This document shows positions 59,311-64,000 of a DNA stretch of 64,000 nt, one piece after another. Each line of letters begins with the position of its first letter. Position 1 is the first letter of the stretch. The notes beneath the pieces were generated by a model that saw only the letters and a list, made by a program, of their open reading frames with translations, had not been told where the DNA came from and ran no database searches. The translations under genes and the position numbers were made by a program. Origin of the DNA: Tipula vernalis (lineage: Eukaryota > Arthropoda > Insecta > Diptera > Tipulidae); NCBI GenBank assembly GCA_958295665.1, contig OY282560.1, positions 23,333,653-23,397,652 of the forward strand. The letters run 5' to 3'.

Positions 59311-59632
59311 AACTTTCTTTATTTAATGATATTCAAAGAGCAATCCGTGTGTTACAAAAAATTTTGCTCCCTAATGTATTTTCTTCAATGGCTCTGTAGA
59401 ATGGGTTTGGAGCGATATTTTTAGCTTTTACGCTCTCTGTTTTAAGAGCTCTGTTTTTAAATTAAAAATAAAAATTTAAATCACTTTGAAAGAGCGAAAT
59501 AATTCTTTTTTGTTTTTATCATTAGAGGGTAAGAGCGTAAAAGCAAACTGAAAAAAAATTTTATTGGGAGCAAGAGCGAAAATTTTTACAAAGAGCTCTA
59601 AAAGAGCGATAAATATAAACTCTGCTTTTTAG

Positions 59633-62600
59633 TTTGCTTCATTTTAGTACCCCTAATTATAATAATGTATTCTACAGGCACATTATATTTACTGGAGTTA
59701 GTGTCAAACTGGCACTGAGTAGAGTTAGAAAAATTTGTAAAATTACAAACATTTCATAAAATCTTCTTTAACTAATTAAATTTTATTTACTTAAAATTTA
59801 GTAACCACCTTTTTAACCTAAAATTGTTTAAAACTTGTAATATTAAAATTAGCTTTAAAATATTAAAACCCCTTAAAGTTCGACACGTAATAGTTTTAGC
59901 AAAAATGAAATTTCTAAAATATTTAGAATCATAAGATTTTTAAAATATTTTAAATCCTTTAAAAACTTAAAACTTTTGAAATTTTTTAAAATTGTCAAAT
60001 TTTTGCTTTTTTGAAATTTTGCAAATTCATTAAATTCTAAAACTTTTAAATATTTAATTCATGTGTGTGCCTTAGGTTGTTTTACTTGGCTAAATTTTCA
60101 ACTTTTCTAAATGGTCGATTAGTTCATACCAGTCAGTCATAGATGGCGATAGATTCAAAAATATTAGCCTCAAGTAGGTCATTTTAAATTGTTCAATTTT
60201 GTATATGGCAAAATATTTTGCGAATCTGCTGAAAATTTTTGATCAGAAAATGGTCGTAAATCCATTCATCATCAGGCAAAATTCCATAACCTTAAAAAAA
60301 GTGACAGCTATTTGAACCAATCAGCATGCTGAATTTTAATGCCTTAAAACAAAGAAACCGTGATTATACAAAGCTATAGTCTAATAAACGATGCTTTTAT
60401 AAGGGAATTAGAAACGAGGAAAAAACCAAACTTTTCATAGTAAAACACACAAAATATATAAGAATTCACTTTTTTTCCTAAGACAAATTTTTAAATGAAA
60501 ACGTTACAAATTCTTAGTTATGGTTTCTGAAATACATTCATAAATTTTAGAATTTCAACACATATGAATGTTGTTTAAGTAAATCGTTTTCATTTCCATG
60601 TAATAATTGATTTATTTAAACAAAAATTTAATAAAAACCTGAGGAATTTTCAAGTTGAAAAATTGTAGGAAAACCAAAATGAATTCACAAAATATTAGGA
60701 ACGTGTGACAATTTTGTGATTAAATTTTTTTTTTTCATATTTTTCTGTAAACATCTTAGCCATCTGATGAACACTTGTAAAACTAAAAATAAATTTAGCA
60801 AGTATTATTTTAATTCGTCAGAGCCAACTTTGATGTATTTTTCAAAATGAAAGTTCAAAATTTATATTTTAGAAATAATTTAGTTTTAATATTTCTGCAA
60901 TTAATATTTATTTAATACCAATATAGCAAACTTTTATTTAAACGTTTCATAATATTTTTGATTTTTTCATTGAAAAACTTGAAGCTAAAAATCATCATTT
61001 TTACTATGCTTCTAAAAAATACGTCATGATGATTATGGCTCTATACTCTAGAAGGCTCTGCTTAAAGGTACAAATGTGCATGTATCACTCACTGGCTTTA
61101 CTGTTTGAATAAAATAACCTAGCAGACTGCATGAACTTTCACTAATTATGTTTTCTTTATGTGTTGCGAATTTTCCTGCAACCGAACAAACAGCACAGCA
61201 CAGTATTTAAATTTTTGACGCTTGGATCTAAAGGTACTGGGTTCGAATATCAACATATATGAGTGATTGGATTCATTGCACACACCATCAAGCTAAAGTT
61301 GTATAAAATATTTATTAGGCGCGTTGTGAAATATGAATGTTACAGTTGGACGCTGATGGATGATCACGAAAAGTATCTGAATAATGGTATTCGAGAAAAC
61401 AGCCATGATATTTTGCCCCATTTTTTAATGAAATAGGAATTTGTTTAAAATTATGTAAGTAGTACATAAAAATAAACGACAGCTTTATAAGCTGACTCGG
61501 CCACTCGATTCTGTGACCCACCCTTTGATAGGTACAGGGATCTTGGCCGATGACGTTAGTTCCCTTTCTTAAAGAAAGCTCTTGCATATTCTGACTGTTT
61601 GAAACAGATATCCTTAAACTATAGGACAGATATCCTTAAATTTTTTATTTGTGGGTTGCGAAATTTAAAAAACAAATAATTCCTAAATCAGAAATATTTC
61701 GGAATGCTAGTAAAATTTAAAATTAAATTCTAGTTTAAACTAAGTTTTAATTGCCTCGTTTGTTTCTAATAATTTTGATTAAATTATCAGACACATTTAG
61801 GACATCCAAAATTATCTTAGCATTCATTCCAGCCATTCTTCAGCACACTCTCGGTGGTTTTGAAATTTAGTAGATTTTTTTTAGTAGATCATAATGTGAA
61901 TCCAGAGCTCCATTCAGTATCATCTCATTGATTATTGGGTTCCACTATTTCCCGAAGGGTTAATCTTCAACTGATGACTTAACTTTTGCGCCAATTAATC
62001 GAAGAGAAACTTAGCGAGTTGCTGATTTAAAAGCTTATTAGTTACTAAACTTTTTGACACTTTGATATGTGCCTGTTGTTTAATGCTGTTAATGTTTAAA
62101 AATATCACTTGTAACAGCAAAATCCGCTCGACATTTTTGCCCATTTTAAATTTTCGTTAAATCAAGTCACTTTTCTAAATTATCCTGATCACAGATGCCT
62201 TCAGTAATTGAGAAATAAAAATAAAATTTTACATAACGAGTAATCCAAGCACTATGTACGACAAGTAAATTGAAAAGTAACCTCGCGAGCAGACGGATGT
62301 TGAATAGCATAATAGCTTGAGACAAACATCATAGGTCTTAAACTTCTTGGAAGCATACAAATTTGATTTCTTAAGTTCTCGAAAGTTTAGCTCTTAAAAT
62401 TCTTAAAGTTTCGAAATTTTTCTAAACTTTTATATTTCTTGAAATTGTAAAAATTTCTCGAAATCTTAAAATACTGAAGATATTAAAATTCGTAAATCTC
62501 TTAAGAATCGCAAAATTTTTGCTTGGTTACCATTCGGTTTAGCGGACATTAAATTACCGCAAACACTGACTTGCACAATTCCTAACAAAAATCATTCACA

Positions 62601-64000
62601 ATCACCAAATTTGATTTTGGATGCACATTTGCCTTTTGATTGAACCACTTTACTCCCATTAACAGCTATCTCTAATTTTAATTAAACCTTTTTATTTATG
62701 TATTTTTTTTTTTTAATTTTATTTCTTAATACTCGGTCTCACACTGAGTCGATATGGTGAACGTGTTTTGTAGGTATGTAAATTATAGATTAATCGATAT
62801 ATACACGATGGGCGATTTAAAAAAAAATTCGAATTAGAAACGAACGTAACAATTTTAAATCATTAAGAAGTAAAAAAAGAAAAATTAAGAATTGAACAAT
62901 AAAAAGCATTCGGTAAATTTCTAAATTAGTTTCTTGATGCTGAATACCGTAAATATATGGTATGTACAAAAAATAGATAAGTTATTAAGACGGAACTACT
63001 AATAATAAGACAATGATTGAATATGTGTAATGAGACGAAAAAAGATAGAAACAGAAATAATCTTGATGTGCAATTGTGTATAACTGAAACTTTTTTTTTT
63101 TTTTGGTATTTGGTTTTCTCCAAATAAAATCGATATTTAAATAACACAAAACAAAAATAACCAATTTAAGAACGATTTTCTATGTTTGGTTAATCCACCC
63201 TTGTACAAATGAAAGAACATTTTTTCCAGGGAATTCCGAATAATTTACAGGTTTGGCATTGATTTCTTGGAAACGAATGTAATTAGAATTTTTCGATTGA
63301 TTTGGTTTGCCTAAAACCATTAGGCAATACAATAAAGGCAGATATTTCGCAACAAGGTTGTATAAACGATTTGAGTATCTAAATTTATGTGTCTAACACT
63401 AATTAATGTCGGTTACCTCTCTAATTATATTCTGCCTTGAAGGCAACTGTTTTAACATAAAATTTCATTAGCAGATGAATGAAATGTCAGTCACATCCAA
63501 TTTGAGAATAGTAAGTACAGCAATTATAAAGTGATTTTGTTCGTTTTTAATGATTTGCCATTTTTAAGATGAATAACGGTTGATGTGGTAAATATTCGCG
63601 CAAACCTAATGATTTTTAAAATAAGACAAAATATTTTGATTAACTGTACACTGGTTACGAAGAGAATAAATGAATATCCAATTAATAATTTGAACACTCA
63701 AGTTTTATTATATAGATCTGGACGTGGCACACACATAGGTTATGAGTGTGGTATATTGTAGAAGAATAAAGAAAATCGCTGAGTCAGTGACTACAATAAC
63801 CACGATGATGAGTCATGATAAATTATTACTTATATTTATACGAATTGGTTATTTGATTTAATTCAACTGAAAATTTTACAGACAAAATTTGTCAGCAATT
63901 TCTTAACATGATGTTGCGGAACACTACTCTATTCCATTTATGTTGTCACATTTTAATGAAATATTGAGAATCACTGCCTTTTGCTGGTGTAACATAAAGT
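59633..64000. other. AT-rich stretch, no gene seen
   Basis: About 4.4 kb of AT-rich DNA. Minus-strand frames at 61315-61587 and 62926-63147 carry no recognisable domain. A gggttcgaat string at 61240-61249 resembles a pol III B box, but no A box or tRNA fold accompanies it. Nothing else could be supported. Confidence 0.4.

Larger units (their letters stand above)
57389..59624. mobile_element. hAT-like non-autonomous element with internal satellite arrays
   Basis: The termini are CAGAGTTTA (57389-57397) and TAAACTCTG (59616-59624), a perfect inverted pair with the CAGAG start of hAT elements. Flanking octamers gtttttag (57381-57388) and ctttttag (59625-59632) match at 7 of 8 bases, the 8-bp duplication expected of hAT transposases. 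The first and last 300 bp are crowded with cgctctt/aagagcg-type motifs (about twenty), suitable as subterminal transposase-binding repeats. The centre consists of two opposed tandem arrays. No transposase ORF is present; frames at 57413-57830 have no domain. At 2.2 kb it is long for a MITE, largely because of the arrays. Confidence 0.82.

Noticed and set aside
61230..61260. tRNA-like gggttcgaat string
   Set aside because: Flanking bases cannot form a T stem and no A box is present.

Overview
The window is AT-rich eukaryotic DNA that reads as a transposable-element graveyard from an insect. Jockey, BEL/Pao, CR1-like and LOA/I-like retrotransposons are mixed with piggyBac-like, hAT-like and pogo/Tigger-like DNA elements. 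Short motifs such as acatatgtacat and TTG/CAA microsatellites would fit a higher fly (Diptera), but that is a weak inference. I recognise no host protein-coding gene, rRNA or tRNA gene. All recognisable coding sequence belongs to mobile elements.

Layout. 0.6-1.7 kb: BEL/Pao integrase remnant split by a 239-bp insertion. 4.6-5.0 kb: 3' end of a LOA/I-like non-LTR element. 5.6-17.65 kb: a nearly full-length Jockey-type element (gag-like ORF1, endonuclease/RT ORF2) cut in the last quarter of ORF2 by a 7.47-kb LTR retrotransposon at 9463-16931. That LTR element is the best candidate here for something undescribed. It has 1.3-kb LTRs that are about 99.7% identical by hand comparison, a 4-bp ATAC target duplication and a TGGCGCCC primer-binding site showing minus orientation. 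It carries a single intact 495-codon gag-like ORF, no pol, and a leader with three related hairpins.

18.3-18.95 kb: a foldback element whose arms are made of a GTCGAAAGGCCGAAT-like repeat. 19.35-23.4 kb: a pogo/Tigger-type transposase relic (psq-type HTH) broken by a 202-bp piggyBac-like MITE in TTAA and by a degenerate CR1-like retrotransposon. 25.6-29.8 kb: a decayed Ty3/gypsy gag-pol without visible LTRs.

35.6-38.9 kb: three copies of a roughly 0.5-kb short-TIR element, two of them bracketing a ten-copy tandem array of about 157 bp. 42.45-42.82 kb: a textbook tRNA-derived SINE on the minus strand with a 12-bp target duplication. 43.05-47.2 kb: a diverged satellite with a higher-order period near 1 kb. 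51.85-52.4 kb: a gypsy-type gag relic on the minus strand. 56.0-57.3 kb: a diverged segmental duplication. 57.39-59.62 kb: a 2.2-kb hAT-like non-autonomous element (CAGAGTTTA termini, 8-bp duplication) carrying subterminal GAGCG repeats and two oppositely oriented tandem arrays. The remaining AT-rich stretches show nothing I can support as a gene.

The nesting gives relative ages: Jockey insertion, then the LTR element; pogo-type transposase, then the piggyBac-like MITE and the CR1-like element. The near-identical LTRs make the gag-only element the youngest dated event in the window. All comparisons were made by eye; no database search or alignment program was run.
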